Part shown: one piece after another, positions 11,888 to 23,585 of the stretch
Layout: each line of letters starts with the position of its first letter
Position numbering within the stretch: the stretch's first letter is position 1
From: Coprinopsis marcescibilis
Lineage: Eukaryota > Basidiomycota > Agaricomycetes > Agaricales > Psathyrellaceae
Assembly: GCA_004369085.1 (NCBI GenBank)
Contig: ML210146.1
Location: 434,001 to 498,000, forward strand
Direction of reading: 5' to 3'
DNA length: 64,000 bases
Made by a program: the position numbers and the translations under genes
The notes under the pieces: model-generated
Seen by the model: only the letters and a program-made list of their open reading frames with translations
What the model was told of the DNA's origin: nothing
Database searches by the model: none

Positions 11888-13707
11888 TCAGCAAAAATTC
11901 AGGCACTCACGACAGCAAGCATTCTCCGAAGGATCACAGTTTTGATCAGCGGGACACAAGATCAGGCACGAATCTTCAGAAAACTGAGAGAAGGGGTTGA
12001 GAGGGTCGACAATGAGCAGATGGGGTGCGTAGCATACCTTTTGCGTGCCTTCTGGCAACCGGTACTCTGGCTGGATTGTGCTCGAGTGGATCCCGAGGTG
12101 GTGCAAAGCTTTGCGGATCTTTGCTGCAATAGGCATAAAGTCGTGGGTCCGTGATGCCAGGACGTGGACAGAGGCAACCAGTTTGTTTTCAGAAAGTTGC
12201 CATACATGCAACTCGTGCAGAGAAATGACGCCTTCAACATCGAGAATGGCGTCCTTGACTTCATCCAAGGACACAGTAGGTGGAACGCCTTGCAAGAGGA
12301 TAAAAGACGCGCTTCGAACTGCGATTACTCCAGTGAGAAACAATTAGCGAACCGTAGAGCATTCGACACTCACCAAGGGGCAGCGAACCGGAGAAAATTA
12401 TGACGGTGATGACCAAACTGATGATGGGATCGAAGTAGTACTTCCACCACCACTCAGTTAGCCAGATAACCAGCCCTGTGGCAATGACTCCAACGTTTCC
12501 AAGAGCGTCACCCATAACGTGGAGAACGAGGGCTTGCATGTTCATGGACCCATGGCTATGGCCGTGACTATGTTTATGTTCGGCCGGTTCGGGGATTTCC
12601 ACAGGATGCCGCTCCAACAACGGTGAAGTTTCGTCAGGTTCGGTGTGGTTGTGGGCATTTACCTGATGCTCTATGGTCTGGATCGTTTCGCCAACCGGAG
12701 ATCGGATTGAATCCAAAGAAGGGCGCCTATGAGACAGATCAGGGCGACGAGTTGCTGTTGGGGGCGATTGGGCTGCAATCTCATGTGCAGTTTGCACGAG
12801 GGAGGCACGGGTTGCTGCGGGATGGCCATACAGACCCATGTCATCATCGGAGCCAGACGAATCGCTAGACGCTCTTTTCCGGATGGGTCGTGGGTGTGAA
12901 TGACTATGGCTATGGGAGTGTTGCCTAGCTGAAGAGTCCTTGTGGGCTGATGCTTCGTCATTTATCGAAGGGGTTCTGGATGCTGTTGGACTGGACTGCT
13001 TGGACGGGTGGCTGTGGCCATGGGAATGCTCTGAAACATGTATTCATATGTGCACAGTCGATGGCAAAGATGGGTATCACTTACCATGGAAAAGGACGAG
13101 GCCAACCAGATTCGATGCCAATCCAAGGGCTCCGACAACCACAATGAGCTTTGGATTCGAAATTTCTATGTTCAAGCTTAGCAAAGATATTGCGGAATGG
13201 GAAGGGAAAGGGTGCCTACCTGGTTCTCCAAAGAAACGGACGATCGCTTCAAGTGAGATGGAGAAGCAAAGGGCCAAAAGAAATACTCCGTTGACCAAGG
13301 CAGCGAGAATTTCAGCTCTGTGCCACCCGTAAGAGTACCGAGAGTCGATTTTGTTGGCATTCGTGAGCTGGACGAGGAATGAGACCCCATGCCATGTAAG
13401 TACGGAAGATTAACATACCCGAATGGCATAGAGAGCTACAATAAGGCTCATGACATCACTGGTGGCAGTAGACTTTAGCGACGGAAGAGAAAGGCGAGAG
13501 CGCGGAGACGACGGACTTGAGCATATGAAAGCTGTCCGCGACGAGGGCCAGAGAGCCAACAGAATAGCCTGGAGAAGAACAGAGTGTTCAGCAAAGGTGG
13601 TGTGCTGGTTCACAGCCACGAAACATACCGACGATGAGCTCGACAAAGAAAAAGACGATATCGATGATTAAAAGGATGGTAATTCGAGTTGAGCGCGACC
13701 AGGCCAT
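11888..13707 (-). CDS. CDF-family zinc transporter (ZRC1/COT1-like)
   Basis: Cation diffusion facilitator that in fungi moves Zn2+ (or Co2+) from cytosol into the vacuole in exchange for protons. It starts MAWSRSTRITILLIIDIVFF at 13707. TM2 carries ADSFHMLNDVMSLIVALYAI, where the HxxxD zinc site is restored by an AA|T splice at about 13465-13520. TM5 carries LHVMGDALGNVGVIATGLVI, the second HxxxD site. Between TM4 and TM5 is the His-rich cytoplasmic loop typical of ZRC1 (HSHSHSHSH and HKHSHGHSHG). The C-terminal cytoplasmic domain includes VISLHELHVWQLSENKLVAS and ends in the Cys-rich tail DSCLILCPADQNCDPSENAC. The last few codons, after ENACC, could be altered by one more intron. It converges on MED5 with 146 bases between stops. 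Confidence 0.92.
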
Positions 13708-14015
13708 GTTCTGAGAAGACCAGCGACGGAGAGAAGGAGAGGAGGAAGGTCGGAAGAGAGAGTCGATAGCAGTTGGCATTAACAAGCCCGAACAAATGCA
13801 GCCAATCTGAGTTTGAAGTTTCAGACCCCGTTGGAAACGAGAAATATCCGGAATTCATGCAAAAGTATTTTAACATAGAAGTGCTTGGTAGTGGCTTCTT
13901 GTCCGCCGATTTGCCGAGGCTGTTTGCGGGTGTGTGGCAAGAGCTTTGGCTAGGATTGGATGGCTGTTGACTTCTCCGCAAAAAAGGTTGAGACCGTCCC
14001 GCAACATTTTCAAGA
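13708..14015. promoter_or_regulatory. Divergent promoter region, zinc transporter / eIF3h
   Basis: 308 bases between two start codons on opposite strands, so it should hold both promoters. It is rich in GAGA/TCTC near the transporter side. I see no clear TATA box. Confidence 0.45.
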
Positions 14016-15419
14016 ATGGCCGCCCCGTCGATGGCTGCTGCTTTGGCAGCTAATCTGCCTTCTGCCCCTGTCGCCCCTGTCCAGGCCGCACCAAAATACG
14101 AGGCTCTTCCATCCTCCATGGCAAAACTCATCGATATCGAGGCAGACATCCCCCTCAATATAGTCCAATTAGACGGTCTTGTGCGTCCCTATCACCCCGT
14201 ATCACATTAAACTCTTGTAACAACGATTCAAGGTGGTAACAAAAATCATCAAACACGCGCGTGAGGCACCCTCGACCACCGCACACGGTCTTCTCCTGGG
14301 TCTTGATCTCGATGGTGTCCTCGAGATTTCAAACTCGTTTCCGTTGCCCCACCATGGCGGCGATGATGGCGAAAAGGGTTCCAAATCTATTGGTCAGTTC
14401 TTTCGCTTTCTTCCTCCACATTCATCCTCAAAACAGTCCTCTTCCGATCCTCCTCCAGCTCGCCATCAAGCCTCAATGCTTCGTTCATTAAAAGAGGTCC
14501 AAGCCGATGACAGTGTCGTCGGATTCTACCAAGCTACCACTCTCGGTGCCTTCTTCAACCAGTCGCTACTCGAAACCCAGGCTATCCATCAGGAAAAGCT
14601 TCGACATGGTGGAATTGTAATTATCCATGGTCCGTACAAAGCCCATTCAATACACTTTTTCCTTTTGCTCAATTCCTCTATGATCCAGACTTGTCGCAAA
14701 CCGCAAGGGGAAACGCCTCGTTTAGAGCATTCCGGTTAACAGCCGCATTCCTCGATGCCTACAAAAGGTCAAGCTTCAGCACTTCGAGGTCAGTAAGCAG
14801 GGCCTGGAGATCTCATCTGTCCCTGCCGCTACTTTCCGTTTTGCAATCACTAACGCCTGTGCAAAACAGCCTGATCAGCCACCGCCTTACCTTTTCATCC
14901 ATTCTCGAAGAAGTTCCTCTGAGAATCCGCACCAACCCTCTCCTGAGCTCGTTCCTCGGAAGCCTGACGCGATCGACCAAAGCGTCTTCTGGGGACGTTC
15001 CTCCGGCGAATGCAGCTCCCGCATCGACGCTAGCACCCTCTTTTTCCGTTCTCGATCTCAACACGACCGGCACCACGCGCAACCTGGAGCAGATTGTCGA
15101 TTCGCTCGAATCCTACCGGACAGAGGAAGGAAATCTTTCCTACCTGTCTCGACAAATTGCACGAGAACGCGCCAAGGCAGACGCTTACATTGCGAAACGT
15201 AAGGACGAGAACCAAACCCGAGTTGCGCAAGGTCTGGCCCCGTTGCCTGAGGAAGATGTCAGCCGAATGTTCAAGATTCCTGCTGAGCCCAGCCGACTGG
15301 ACAGCCTGGTACTGCTTGGACAAATCGATGGATATGCGAAGAATCTTGAAGTTACGGCGAGCACGGGACTAGTGAAGATGCATGGTGCCAAAGGAGGTTC
15401 TGGGTCAGATAAAGCTTAG
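14016..15419 (+). CDS. EIF3H: Translation initiation factor eIF3 subunit h
   Basis: Subunit of the eIF3 complex, which supports 43S/48S initiation complex assembly. After an Ala/Pro-rich start (MAAPSMAAALAANLPS) comes an MPN domain: VQLDGLVVTKIIKHAREAP, then HGLLLGLDLDGVLEISNSFP, then DSVVGFYQATTLGAFFNQ. This MPN lacks the JAMM zinc motif, as expected for eIF3h. The C-terminal region includes LEEVPLRIRTNPLLSSF and LLGQIDGYAKNLEVTASTGL. Introns lie at about 14181-14233, 14392-14455, 14631-14690 and 14791-14875. The stop is at 15417-15419. Dikarya with short introns commonly retain eIF3h (it is absent from baker's yeast). Confidence 0.92.
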
Positions 15420-15635
15420 GACTAGTACGGATGATGTAGAGTAAATTTTAAGGTACCAATGAGAGCGGTGTAGGTACGCCGTTGATGGAATATATTGATG
15501 GCAACAGACGGTGACACTGTTTCGTGCATTGCGGCCAGCATGAGCTTTTTTTGTCTCCTCCCTCGTTCATTTAATTTTCTATAAGACCGGCGCTCCCTCC
15601 TTTTGAAAACGACGTTCGTTTACCACAGTACCACT

Positions 15636-16541
15636 ATGTCTATTTTCAAGTGCATCGTTGTCTTTTTGTCCGCTGCAGCCTCTGTCACCGCGATGGCGAC
15701 GAACCACCACAGCGGCCGCAGCCTGCACCACCGCGCCGTCGCTGCTCGAGGTCCCGCTGCAGCAGTGCCCATCGACGCCCAGCCTGCTCCGGTGTTCAAG
15801 CGTGCGCCCAGGACAACTGGAAGGAGGAGATGCAGGAACAGACTGTCCGACTTGGAGCCTTCGTCGTCGTCTGCCGCTCCCCAGTCGTCTCCCTTTGTTC
15901 CCCCCATAAATGCCGCACCCATCCCCACACCCAACCCCCAGAGGCCTAGCCCATCTCCTGCTCCAACCCCACCAGCACAACCAGCTCCAGCTCCTGCACC
16001 TGCACCTGCTCCTGCTCCAATTCCCCCGACAGGCAACCTCCCAGCATTCATGGTTGGAACCCAGACCGGTGAAGGCACATTCTATGACAGTACGTCCACC
16101 ACGCCTTGCAGACGCCACTCACCCATCTCACACGTTTCTTTCCAGCCGGCTTGGGTGCTTGTGGTATCACAAACGTCGACACGGACTATATTGTCGCTGT
16201 CTCCCACCTCCTCTTCGACGCCTTCCCGTAAGTCTGATCCAAGTCATATACACCTTTTCTAACAGTTCCCCCAAGCGGATACGCTGGAGGTAACCCCAAC
16301 AACAACCCAATCTGCAGGAGGAGGATCAGAGCCAACTGTATGTCTCCTTTCTCATCGTTTCGTGGCGGCCATCACTGACCAGGGCTGTGTAGTTGAAGGA
16401 AAATCGGTTGTCGTCCAAGTCACCGACAGATGCGGCGGTTGCCAGATCACCGACCTCGACTTTTCGCCCTCTGCCTTTGGCCAACTCGCAGACTTTGGCC
16501 GTGGTCGCGTCCGCGGTGTTACCTGGAACTGGATTGACTAA
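15636..16541 (+). CDS. Secreted expansin-like / RlpA-like double-psi beta-barrel protein
   Basis: Small secreted protein of the fungal expansin-like family (relatives are annotated riboflavin-aldehyde-forming enzyme or barwin-like). It may loosen plant or fungal cell wall; no enzymatic activity is implied. A signal peptide (MSIFKCIVVFLSAAASVTAM) is followed by a basic, Ala/Pro-rich prodomain-like stretch with a PAPAPAPAPAP linker (about residues 95-130). The barrel then begins TQTGEGTFYDTGLGACGITN, continues with a G-Y-A-G-G-N-P-N-N-N-P-I-C stretch, and ends VVVQVTDRCGGCQITDLDFS and RVRGVTWNWID. Introns at about 16090-16144, 16229-16273 and 16340-16391 restore these motifs in frame. The stop is at 16539-16541. 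Confidence 0.85.
15955..16025 (+). repeat. Pro-Ala coding repeat
   Basis: Imperfect tandem CCTGCACCTGCTCC-type repeat inside the expansin-like gene, encoding alternating Pro and Ala. It forms the linker before the double-psi barrel and may vary in length between strains. Confidence 0.7.
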
Positions 16542-17104
16542 ATTGCAACCAGCTTTATTATTATTTATTCGCAGTCATAACATATACCACCAGGTCGATT
16601 CTGGTACTCCACTTATATGCCTTCCCTGGAAGAAGGCTCACTGTCTGGCACCTACAGGATGGGTGGTCGTTCACCGCCATTTGCAATCCCGTTGAACGAA
16701 CCGGCCAAACCTCGTCGCTTAGAATAGTTGTTATCATTGTTGCGAGCCAGTACTCGTTCGATCTGTCATGTACCTGCTGTAGCCATGTATCATGTATTCG
16801 CTGTCAAATTCAACGTTGTATTTTGCAAAGCCACGCCAAATCTACCCAGGGAAGATACAGCTGAAGCGGTGATCGTATACAAACTCTACAACCGCTTCTA
16901 TTGCGTCAAACCCGCTCGAGCAGGCTTGAGCGACTCTATTCTCGGAGTCAAACCTTTGCGAAGCCCTCGAACCGGACGGGGCATGGAGCTTGCCTCGATC
17001 GGTCTACGAGAAGGCCGACCCCACGTGAGACCAATACTTCTCCTCCGTGGTGCCCTCGACCGCATGGTTTACAGCAGATGAAAGGTTGCCCGTGGCTTCA
17101 GACT
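16542..17104. other. Convergent intergenic region
   Basis: 563 bases between the stop of the expansin-like gene (+) and the end of IPI1 (-). Open frames such as 16728-17081 have no recognisable motif and no supporting splice sites. I see only 3' flanking DNA. Confidence 0.5.
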
Positions 17105-19949
17105 TCAATTTCGCCCGCATCTGCAAAACTGAAACCATATCCAACGCCAGTCGGCGAAGGGGAGATGCGGCTGGGAGTTTGGTGTATGGGCCAGCAACCC
17201 GTCCGCGGACTGCGTGGTTGATAGTAAAATATGGTGATATGCGGGCTTGAAGCTGCGAAACGGTCTTCCGGGTCGAAAATGAAGGATTACAAAGTAACCG
17301 TTGAGGTAAGGGAGAACCTCGTCAACATCAACGTCAGACAGGGTTGGCGCATAAGTACGTACTTCAGCTTCGACTAGTTTGGAAGGACGTTGCAGAATAC
17401 GCAGTAACGCCAACAGAATCGTCTGGATACGAAACGCTAAGTGCCAGAGAAGGCGTAGAGGCAAAAACACAGACTGACCTCTGTGGCTGTCAGATTGGAA
17501 TTTCCGATTTCCCAGATAACCTGGGGTAGGTGAAGTAGCCATTCTTTAAATTTCTGGTCCTCGAGGGTTTTATTCCCGGTGCTAAAGTTACCGCAGTACT
17601 GAGGATTAGATTCCAACTGCGCCAACAACGTCAGACTGACGGAATTGTAGTGGTTGGCCAGAGAGAGACTTTACCAGTATAAGCCGTGACACGAATTCTA
17701 CTGTCATTCGTTTGGTCGGAGCTTTGGAGGACATTTTGATTGCGTGTTCAAGGGTTGCCAAGAGAATTGGATTCGACTTTTCGCCGCTATTTGAGGCCAT
17801 TTCGTCGATAAATGTCCATATTGTGGGCAGGAAATCCTGATATGTCGATGATTTGATTGGTGTCGAGACTCCTGATGAATCTGATCTCCCTTGCAGTTTT
17901 TGCTCGATGAACTCGCTGACTCCTCCGGCTTCTGTGAAGCGCAATAGACGGCGTTTCGCCAGAGACTCGGATGCTTTCCTTCGTTTTCGAGATGAACGCT
18001 GAGATTCGTCCTTTGATGTTATCAACAAGAAGGACGCAAGCTCGCAATAGATTAGATTGTATTCGTCAATGAAGTTCACAAACTGGATAGAATCAAACGT
18101 GAGCCGCAAATCAGGGTAATGCATATAGTCTAACCTTCATGTTTTTATTCGCAGTTGCGTGCGCAGGGAAATATGTAGCCAAGAAACCCAGAAGGCTCTC
18201 CAGTTCCTGGATATGTGCTTCAGAAACCTGCGGGAAAAGAATCAGGCCATAGCTAGCACAATGAGACATCGTTCGGAATACCTTTTCTGATTTCCGTACT
18301 ATCTCTTCGTACAACGTACGAGCGATTCGTAAAACGCTGATAACCAGGCCCATGTCCGTCTCAGAAGGTGTCCCAGAAGGTGCAAACGCCGCTGGCGCGT
18401 AATCCAGGAAGACCGCGACCAGAGTTGAGTGCAATGTTCGAAGGAGGTGCTTGAGAAATGAAAAGGTTCAGCCAATAAATGGAGGCAATCGAACAGTGCA
18501 CTCACGGATACGAATGAAAGTCGCCCAACCTCGAACAGTGAAGCACCTGCAAGAGGTGTCTCCAGCAGATTAGTCAAGTCATGCAGCATCCAATTCTGCC
18601 CATCTAGACGAGGAGGTGCCAGAAACTGATCGTCGTCGTCGTCGTTCTCGACAAACTCTTTCCAAAGTCGATGTATGCTATCCAGTGTCTGCTTATTGGT
18701 TGATTCGGAACGCCATGAGGTGAGCAGTGTTTCAAATTCGAGGAATGCTTCTGGAGTACGAAATGCACTCTCCAGGTACCACGCTAAAGCCGGTCCTGCA
18801 GAACTGCTCGCTCCATTGGAAGCTGTAAGCTGGGATTTGTTCATCGAATGCCGGAGAAATGTTGATAACGAGTTGAGGATGACAAGTTTCGACTGTTAAG
18901 AATTAGTATGTGGCCCACATCGTCTATAGACCACTTACAGCAGGTGTAAGAGTGACGCTAGCAGTGGATGTTGCTTTAGCTGGACCTAATGAAACCTATT
19001 TCATATAGGTCCTATAATCACAGCATTATGAAACTCACCTTCATTACCACCGAACTTGGTTCCTGCGCTGAGCAGACCCAAGTACCCCTCCAGAATTCGT
19101 TGCCCGTGACCATTGCCTGATCGTAGGCCGTCGACCAGGGCATCCGGTATCTTTTCCAGGAGGATGTCCAAGAATCTCACTGCATCTATACGTATCTCAG
19201 GGAAAATGTGTGTTTGAGCGGATGTTGTGTACAGAAGTAAGATATGCGAATGTGGGATCAAATCCTCCTTTGTTACAGTGTCAGAGAGTGGACCAACAAA
19301 GAACGACAGCGCCTACCGTTGGTATACGGGGAAATAACCAGGTAAAGAATGCCAGAAGTGTTTTCCGGACGTCGTTTTCCTGGGGCATAACCTGAGAAAC
19401 GTATCTTTGCTGACGATTCTGGACGCACCTCGTCCCCAATTAGGCGTACTATCGACGCGATGAACACGGACAAATTAGAATGCAGCACTTCCGGGTGTGA
19501 ATCGAACAGTTCTTTGAGACCAAGGATGGCGTCTAGTGAGAGAAAAATTTCTAGTGGGGTCGTTAAAAAAGAATTGAATTGAGGCTTACCCTTGCGAGCC
19601 GTTGAATTGTGGTGTTTGAGATGGGCCAGCAAGTCGTCGAAGGAGTGTTGTCTCCTGGTCAGAGGAACGGATCCATCTTTTTGGACGGAGATACTTTGGG
19701 TGGGAAGAGCAATAGCTGTTCACGACGTTCAGGAACATATATATAGACTCGAACTAATAGGCAAACACGTACAGCGAGCCTTGAATGAAGTATCTACCTC
19801 ATTGGTAGCTGCCTGTCTGCCTTTACCGAGTTTCAGTCGGGTTTTCTATGGTCACCGCCCTGAATACCGTTTCGCAGTGTGAGCACGAGAGACAGTATTA
19901 CCGTGAAATCAGCGGCCTTGTCCTTCTTCTTTTTTGCACTTTTGGGCAT
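17105..19949 (-). CDS. IPI1: Pre-rRNA processing protein Ipi1 (TEX10 homologue)
   Basis: Component of the Rix1/Ipi1 (TEX10-PELP1) complex needed for ITS2 processing and maturation of pre-60S ribosomes; nuclear. The start at 19949 gives a very basic leader (MPKSAKKKKDKAADFT). Then come SFDDLLAHLKHHNSTARK and DAILGLKELFDSHPEVLHSN, the conserved N-terminal Ipi1/TEX10 block, followed by ARM-like helices (HIFPEIRIDAVRFLDILLEK). The protein continues through about ten exons. The 3' part is least certain: an acceptor at about 17620 leads into LESNPQYCGNFS, then RIQTILLALLRILQRPSKLV and EVLPYLNGYFVILHF, with the last open frame stopping at 17105. It faces the mannanase gene across 194 bases. Confidence 0.82.
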
Positions 19950-20143
19950 CTAGAGAGCGAGGTGATGGTAGAATGTCAAAATAGTAATGCTCTTGGCGCG
20001 ACTGGTGATCGCCAAAATTGGCGCTGCTGACGTTCTTGCGCGTTGCCTTCTTGCGAGATTCTCCCGACAATTTCAACGTCCTCCTTATAACAGTTTCAAA
20101 AAACCATGGGGCCACTTCAGGGCTGCTATAACCTGCCGTTTAA

Positions 20144-22436
20144 ATGCGCTCTTTACTGCTCACCTTGCTGCTTTGTCTGGGCTCTATCGCTGGAACGTTC
20201 GCTGGGCGATCTGGGAGACCGCCCCGAGGTTTCGTGACGACTAAAGGAAGGGAATTCCAGTTGGATGGCAAACCATTTGTAGGTTCCAACATTAAGCTTC
20301 AGAGCTTAAATTATCCAACCAATAACTCCCAACAGTATTTTGTTGGCGCCAATTCTTATGTAGGTTGCAACCGGCCCAACGGAGAACAGGCCGCACCATT
20401 CAACTGACAATGGCGGTCTAACAGTGGCTTCCCCACCTCACCAATCAAAGAGATGTTGAGGCTACATTCAGAGAAATGAGGGATGCCGGAATCAAAGTCC
20501 TCAGAACCTGGGTTCGTATCAACTTGTGGTTCAATGCTATAATCCTTAACATCCCTTTTAGGGCTTTAACGCGCTCAACGCGACAGAGCTCCCAGACGCC
20601 TTGAGCTCCAACTTGACGTATTACCAGGTATTATTTGTCCCTACCTAAGCGCGTAACTCGGCATGGTTAAACCGACTGTCTATCAGGTTTGGGATGGGCC
20701 AAAATGGAAATTGAATGATGGTCCTCAGGGTTTGAGGCGCCTGGATAACATCGTTGAAACGGCAGGAAAGTATGGTATCAAGGTCATCATCGCGTTCACC
20801 AATAACTGGTAGGGTTACACCTGTTCTTCATCCTACTATGATGGCTAATATGTACTCCCCCAGGGGTGCATACGGAGTAATGCCTGTCTTTCTATTTCTG
20901 GAATCCCCATGCTAAAGATTCACCAAGGGCTCCTCCCTGTATGTGAACTGGATTGAACCGGACGGGACTCACGATGCTTTCTACACCAACCGCAAGATCA
21001 TTTCTGAATACCGTACGCGCATGTCCAGCATTTCAAGATATCGAACTGATGCTTGTATTCTCAGAGCGCTACGTCAGGGTCTTGGTTAACCGTTACAAGA
21101 ATTCCCCGAACATCTTCGCTTGGGAGCTTATGAACGAAGCCCGCTGCCGAGGTGATATGCAAAACGGCCCTGACTGCAAGGCAGGATCCGACACCATCAC
21201 CCACTGGTACAAGGAACAATCTGATTTTATTCGTGGCCTGTGAGTTGATTCTTTATCTTCGTCAACTTTATAGACTGACCGCCGCCAAGTGACTCTCACC
21301 ACCTCATTACTACCGGAGGAGAAGGCCACTTTTACAAACGCAACGAAGATGTTGGCTACTGGTATCAGGGAAAATGGATATCCGATTACAACTACAATGG
21401 CCAAGGTACACGCAGTTTTATATTCTCCTCGACCGTTGGTGCTCACGCCAATTTTAACCAGCTGGCGAGGATTTCGACGTCGATCTTACCCTCGACAACA
21501 TTGATTTTGGAACCTATGTGAGCTGCAATGTTGGGGAATGTGCGCGAATCTCCACTTACACACGTTCAGCACATCTATCCTCAATATTGGTAGGCGGCTA
21601 ACCTAATCTCACCTTAGTTGCTCATCCTAATGATTTTGTAGGTATGCCAATCTTGTGAGTGGTTTCCTGATTAAGCGACTATGTTGCCTGATAGAGAGAC
21701 TTTCAGGACACTCCCGAGCGAGATAACTTCACCATTGGTGCTTGGGGACTCGACTGGATTCGTCAGCACGCTGAATGTGGGCTCTCCTTTTCAATTTGCT
21801 CTCCTTTTTCTAACATGTAACAGCGGCTAAGGAGGCCAACAAGCCCGTCGTTCTCGAGGAGTTTGGAAGTTTCGGATATCGTGAGTTGCCGTAGCTCAGT
21901 AGTCTGACAGCCAGCTAAGCGCTTGCTCAGAAAACAAGACCGAAATTTATCCTCGCTGGGTCGGGCTGGCCTTGGAGACAAGACATGCGTAAGTGATTGT
22001 TGAATTTCTTGGTCTTGTTGTTAATCTTGGGGCTCAACAGAGGGTACGTTCCCCTACGATGGGCATTAGAGAAATTTGTTTCACTTCCACCCTAGTATCC
22101 TCCCATGGCAATTCGGCATGCTTGGCTTGAAGGATGGCGGCGGAAACAGGCATCTCAAATACGGAGACTACATAATCGACGGCGTAAGTTTTCTAGGACT
22201 TCGTATGTGCCTGCACTCACAGTTGTCCTTCCATAGGCTTCTCCCAACGATGGTATAGCAGACAACCTACCAAATTTCGTTCTTTTGACAAGGTTTCCAC
22301 AGGATTTACTTACTACAAGAATCAGACAGCAGTGTGGAAAGTATTTACGTACGTGTAGTTCTGCATTTGCAGTTGACAGGTAGCTAACCTCACATACAGC
22401 GACGCTGCGGCGGTTCAGAACCGCAGGTCGAGATAA
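20144..22436 (+). CDS. Secreted GH5 endo-beta-1,4-mannanase
   Basis: Glycoside hydrolase family 5 (subfamily 7 type) that cleaves beta-1,4-mannan of plant hemicellulose. A signal peptide (MRSLLLTLLLCLGSIAGTFA) is followed directly by the catalytic domain; no CBM1 is present. The conserved YFVGANSYWLPHL is assembled across a 24-base exon (20336-20359) between introns 20279-20335 and 20360-20424. Further motifs are AGIKVLRTWGFNALN, FAWELMNEARCRG (acid/base Glu), TFGTYHIYPQYW-like sequence and KPVVLEEFGSFGY (nucleophile Glu). At least a dozen introns interrupt the gene. The spliced end is TAVWKVFTDAAAVQNRRSR with the stop at 22434-22436. Both catalytic glutamates are present, so it should be active. 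Confidence 0.92.
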
Positions 22437-22652
22437 AGAGGGCCGAGAGGGTGTAACATTGAGGATAAATCTATTGTCAAGCTTGCGACTGTGCTCGGAT
22501 CTCACACTCGTATACTGTGTTACCGGCACTTATTGGTCTAATCCACGAGGTACACCGACATCCGCTGACCCACGGGTGAACAATAAATGGATTTTGTGCC
22601 TGGAGACAATATTGAGCTCGTCCCTTGTTCGCAAAATGGAATTTTACTTGCC

Positions 22653-23072
22653 CTATGCGTTGCCCGGTAACTGAACAACGGTGACAGTTTGGCTCAGAGG
22701 CGTCCAAGGCACGGACATATGGGATATGTCGCCCGAGAACACGTCCGACACCTTACATTTTGTGTCTCTCCACGTTCGTATTCTATTGACGTTTGTGCTT
22801 TACATTAACTGGTGTTCCTCCAAGGGGTACCTGGTAAATACGCACGAGACTTGTGCTCTCAGTGTACTTCGTTGCACCGTGTAATGATAGGTGGCTCCTG
22901 CGTTAAGGACCAAGGAAACACTGTCTTTTGGGTCAAGGCGAATGACCGGTCCACCACCCATTCCCGTCGACAACCCAAAAGATGTCCCCTGGCATAGTTG
23001 CAAAGTTGCGAGCTCGGCGCAATCGTTTGTAAACTCGAGGAGCACCTCGAACGGCGCAGTGCTGGTAGGCAT
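22653..23072 (-). CDS. Small orphan protein with WRD motif, copy A
   Basis: Unknown function; paralogue of the gene at 26543-26963. Exon 1 (from 23072) encodes MPTSTAPFEVLLEFTNDCAE and then DPKDSVSLVLNAGATYHYTV. An intron removes the segment starting at the gtacc near 22832. Exon 2 then gives IRTWRDTKCKVSDVFSGD and ends VTVVQLPGNA with a stop at 22653-22655. The AG|A junction is in frame. The pattern shared with the other copy is V-L-L-[DE], then P-x-[DE]-S-[IV]-[ST]-LVL-x-x-G-x-[ST]-Y-x-Y-x-V, then R-[ST]-WRD-x-x-C-x-x-S-x-x-F. It has no signal peptide or membrane helix, so it is probably cytosolic. I recall similar short proteins only from Agaricomycetes. Confidence 0.72.
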
Positions 23073-23585
23073 GAGGATATCGAGAATGGTGGGAGATCGA
23101 CGTTCAACTACAGGACGAGTTTTATCGAAGAAGCAGACAGTTCCACCCTTAATTTGGCCTCTCGAGACTTCGCAGACCGAACCATCAGGTAGTGGGACAG
23201 CAGCTTATTGTCTACCGAATCAGGCATCTGCAATTGTTCCCGGGTTGTGTGGAAATCCAATAAAACCCTTATGGAGAGTGACGGAGTTCGCGTAGGCGTT
23301 GTATCCAACACACGCCACAACGATACTCATTCCAGGTGTTTGTGACTCAAATTTGACCTGCGAGCAAACTGTGTAGTACAATCCCAGTTTGAGCTCCCAC
23401 CTTCCTCATTTGTCCACCGGGACTTGCGTTGGCGCCTGCCGCGCTCCACAACAGTTTGTCGACAAGGCAAGTCTGAAAAGGGAACAGCGTTCATGCAGAA
23501 TCGTGTGTATGACATGATAGTAGAAGTACGGCAATATGGTCGAGAGACTCGGAGAGAGCGGTTGTCGCTATTACATAGTGTCAAT
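23073..23585. other. Intergenic region, no supported gene
   Basis: 513 bases upstream of the small WRD gene and downstream of the NPC2-like gene. Open frames on either strand lack motifs and do not splice into anything recognisable. Confidence 0.45.

Noticed and set aside
15579..16118. 179-codon and 152-codon minus-strand frames
   Set aside because: Antisense to the expansin-like gene; the Gly/Ala repeats mirror its Pro-Ala linker.
16728..17081. 117-codon plus-strand frame in the gap after the expansin-like gene
   Set aside because: No recognisable motif, no signal peptide, and no introns, unlike real genes around it.
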